Assembly (NCBI GenBank): GCA_011525095.1
Contig: WTIV01000025.1
Span: 1-6,331, forward strand
Length of the DNA stretch: 6,331 bases
Direction: 5' to 3'
Source: Methanobacteriota archaeon
GTDB lineage: Archaea; Thermoplasmatota; Poseidoniia; Poseidoniales; Poseidoniaceae
In this document: one piece after another, positions 5,310-6,331 of the stretch
How the letters are laid out: the number at the start of each line of letters is the position of its first letter
Numbering within the stretch: the stretch's first letter is position 1
Translations under genes and position numbers: made by a program
Notes under the pieces: generated by a model
Seen by the model: only the letters and a program-made list of their open reading frames with translations
Databases searched by the model: none
What the model was told of the DNA's origin: nothing

Positions 5310-6331
5310 TCAGCGTAGTAAGATTCTGGGTTTGGCTCAGGCTTCAATCCCTTTCTTGTTCTGATTTCTCCAACAACCTTGTCGAATAGTTGTGGTGGTA
5401 GCATCTCGAATCCGATGTTTTCTGAGTTCCAAACAGCCCTACCTTGAGAAGCAGCACGGATGTCGTTGGAGAATCCGAATGTCTCAGCAACTGGTAGAGT
5501 TCCGATAACAGTGGTTGCTTCTCCTTCAGATGGCATATCTTCGATGATACCTCTTCTGTTGGTGATTTCACGAGTAACTTGTCCCAGCCAGTCGTTTGGA
5601 ACGCTGACGTGAGATCTCTGCATTGGTTCCATCAAAACAGTGCGTGCACGCATCATTGCACCCTTAATACCATTTCTAACAGCAGGAATTGTTTGAGCAG
5701 GTCCACGGTGGATTGCGTCTTCGTGCAGCTTTGCATCGACTAGTCTAACCATCATTCCCATGACTGGTTCATCAGCAACAGGTCCTTTCTTGCAGACTTC
5801 ATTGAATGCTTCGATAATCAATTCACGGGTCTCGTGAAGACCTTGGATACCCTTGGTGTCGTTTACTAGAACGTTGGTTCCGTTGATAGCGTATACCTTA
5901 CGCATCATGTCCTTGTCCATTCCAAATTCTCCGAATTTGTTTCCAACTTCCTTTGCGTCTCCAGACCTAATGGTTCCGCTACCGAAGTGACCATCTCTTA
6001 GAGCAGCAACAACTTCTGCTGATAGTGGCTCACATTCCATCATGAATCTGTTGTGTCGGTTTGGTGACTTACCCTCGAATGAGCGTCCCTTGTTGTTTCC
6101 TTCGACCGATTCACGGTACACAACGATTGGCGGGCTGACCTTTACCTTGATGTTCTGTTCTTCTTCAAGTCTGTAGACTGTGATTTCCAAGTGAAGTTCT
6201 CCCATTCCGGCAAGTAAAGCTTCTCCAGTTTCTTGGTTTGTCATAACCTGTAGTGAAGCGTCTGACTTTGCTAGGGACCTTAGAGCATCGATGAACTTTG
6301 GAAGGTCTTTCATGCTCTTTGGCTCAACCGC
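5306..6331 (-). CDS. fusA: Translation elongation factor 2, C-terminal part (5' end beyond window)
   Basis: EF-2 is the ribosomal GTPase that moves tRNA and mRNA during elongation. The window holds the last 341 residues; the frame stays open to the right edge (reading AVEPKS before the Met at 6313), so that Met is internal and the GTPase domain lies outside. Visible parts are domain III with the GMGELHLEI signature, domain IV, and domain V with the ending RKGLKPEPNP seen in archaeal EF-2. In domain IV the segment LHEDAIHRGPAQTIPAVR marks the archaeal and eukaryotic factor. The His codon of IHRG at 5708-5710 is the expected diphthamide site, which bacterial EF-G lacks. Length and motifs are normal, with no sign of disruption. 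The MOSC gene follows 36 bases downstream on the same strand. Confidence 0.97.
   Translation of the reverse strand, partial: AVEPKSMKDLPKFIDALRSLAKSDASLQVMTNQETGEALLAGMGELHLEITVYRLEEEQNIKVKVSPPIVVYRESVEGNNKGRSFEGKSPNRHNRFMMECEPLSAEVVAALRDGHFGSGTIRSGDAKEVGNKFGEFGMDKDMMRKVYAINGTNVLVNDTKGIQGLHETRELIIEAFNEVCKKGPVADEPVMGMMVRLVDAKLHEDAIHRGPAQTIPAVRNGIKGAMMRARTVLMEPMQRSHVSVPNDWLGQVTREITNRRGIIEDMPSEGEATTVIGTLPVAETFGFSNDIRAASQGRAVWNSENIGFEMLPPQLFDKVVGEIRTRKGLKPEPNPESYYAD

Noticed and set aside
5344..5571. Second minus-strand frame within EF-2
   Set aside because: It overlaps the conserved C-terminal domain of EF-2 in another frame and shows no known motif.
1..6331. CRISPR array, tRNA genes, insertion sequences or defence genes
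   Set aside because: I saw no regularly spaced repeats, no tRNA-like cloverleaf arms, no transposase motifs and no defence domains. The unusual content is metabolic.

Overview
The window looks like chromosomal DNA of a planktonic euryarchaeon. My best guess is Candidatus Poseidoniales (Marine Group II, Thermoplasmatota), but the lineage is inferred, not proven. Archaeal markers are an EF-2 with the diphthamide histidine context, a KptA carrying an N-terminal Cys/His zinc motif, an isopentenyl phosphate kinase (IPK) and an archaeal short-chain prenyl transferase. A FadA-like thiolase of bacterial type fits the heterotrophic, fatty-acid-degrading gene content described for that group. Genes are packed tightly. 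Clear Shine-Dalgarno sites are scarce and AT-rich boxes sit about 28 bases before several start codons, which suggests leaderless transcripts.

Layout from left to right. (1) Bases 1-1135, minus strand: a nearly complete FadA-type 3-ketoacyl-CoA thiolase that runs off the left edge. (2) Bases 1136-1202: a divergent intergenic region with a 17-base palindrome. (3) Bases 1203-1910, plus strand: RNA 2'-phosphotransferase KptA. (4) Bases 1911-2249, minus strand: a small protein of unknown function with a C-terminal zinc ribbon, whose stop codon directly abuts that of kptA. (5) Bases 2318-3091, plus strand: isopentenyl phosphate kinase. (6) Bases 3121-4854, plus strand: one 577-residue reading frame that joins a type 1 isopentenyl-diphosphate isomerase to a geranylgeranyl diphosphate synthase. 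(7) Bases 4838-5269, minus strand: a stand-alone MOSC-domain protein whose 3' end overlaps that of the fusion gene by 17 bases. (8) Bases 5306-6331, minus strand: the C-terminal 341 residues of EF-2, continuing past the right edge.

The centre of interest is the two-gene isoprenoid operon. IPK makes IPP from isopentenyl phosphate, the last step of the archaeal alternative mevalonate routes. The isomerase half of the fusion converts IPP to DMAPP, and the synthase half condenses DMAPP with IPP, probably to C20 GGPP for archaeal ether lipids. Two genes therefore carry isopentenyl phosphate to the lipid-chain precursor. The isomerase is the Nudix-type (type 1) enzyme with long, eukaryote-like signatures, whereas most archaea use the unrelated flavin enzyme (type 2). 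All key catalytic residues of both halves are present. I see no RNA genes, insertion sequences, CRISPR arrays or phage genes, and no gene-free stretch longer than about 70 bases.
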